The notes under the pieces are model-generated. The model saw only the letters and a program-made list of their open reading frames with translations, was not told the DNA's origin and ran no database searches. A stretch of DNA of 64,000 nt from Onchocerca volvulus (taxonomy: Eukaryota; Nematoda; Chromadorea; Rhabditida; Onchocercidae). Position numbers and translations under genes: made by a program. The stretch spans positions 2,274,976 to 2,338,975 of the forward strand of contig HG738139.1 of NCBI GenBank assembly GCA_000499405.2, written 5' to 3'. Below, in pieces: positions 63,945 to 64,000 of the stretch. Position 1 is the stretch's first letter. Each line of letters begins with the position of its first letter.

Positions 63945-64000
63945 ATCACTGATAATCTTCAAATAATCATTGATAACTTAATTTCTTAGAAAAAAAAAAG

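Noticed and set aside
1..64000. tRNA or rRNA genes and CRISPR arrays.
   Set aside because: No convincing tRNA A and B box pair, no rRNA-like block and no regularly spaced identical repeats with unique spacers were seen.

Overview
The window looks like a piece of nuclear genome from a nematode, most likely a clade III (filarial or other spirurid) species. It is AT-rich. The genes have many short exons separated by introns of about 100 to over 1000 bp, with GTAAGT/GTATGT donors and TTTTCAG/TTTTTAG acceptors, and several start codons sit a few bases after a lone acceptor, as expected for spliced-leader trans-splicing. The species is an inference from this style; no sequence search was possible.

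Layout. (1) 0.3-5.3 kb, minus strand: a nine-exon LASP-type gene (LIM domain, two nebulin repeats, SH3). (2) 5.3-20.4 kb: a gene-poor stretch with a decayed ORF, microsatellites, several degenerate minisatellites and a non-autonomous Helitron-like element at 12.4 kb. (3) 20.4-22.0 kb, minus: an unrecognised three-exon gene for a small secreted or membrane protein. (4) 23.3-46.2 kb, minus: the checkpoint kinase ATR. I could join 54 exons with matching phases into 2,630 codons plus stop, from a glutamine-rich start to the FATC end, close to the length of human ATR. One of its introns lacks a GT donor at an otherwise perfect position and one appears to be GC-AG. (5) 46.2-47.6 kb: the upstream region shared by ATR and a plus-strand gene for a small secreted Gly/Asn/Tyr-rich protein that seems to have two alternative last exons. 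(6) 50.9-52.9 kb, minus: a DUSP19-like dual-specificity phosphatase. (7) 52.9-57.9 kb: non-coding sequence with a terminal-inverted-repeat element and minisatellites. (8) 57.9-64.0 kb, plus strand: a secreted protein with an Ig-like C-terminal half, a very small two-exon membrane/secreted peptide, and a secreted kringle-domain protein whose last exons are caught in a 339-bp-arm near-perfect palindrome.

The genes do not form one pathway. ATR is a nuclear DNA-damage/replication-stress kinase, LASP an actin-associated adaptor, DUSP19 a MAP-kinase-pathway regulator; the plus-strand genes on the right are small secreted or surface proteins. Strong points: ATR, LASP, DUSP19 and the kringle signature. 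The items most worth a second look are the palindrome that removes a splice acceptor from the kringle gene, the AT-AG candidate intron in the ATR kinase domain, the alternative LNRYGC exon, the unrecognised 149-aa protein, and the methyltransferase-like decayed ORF at 5.8 kb.
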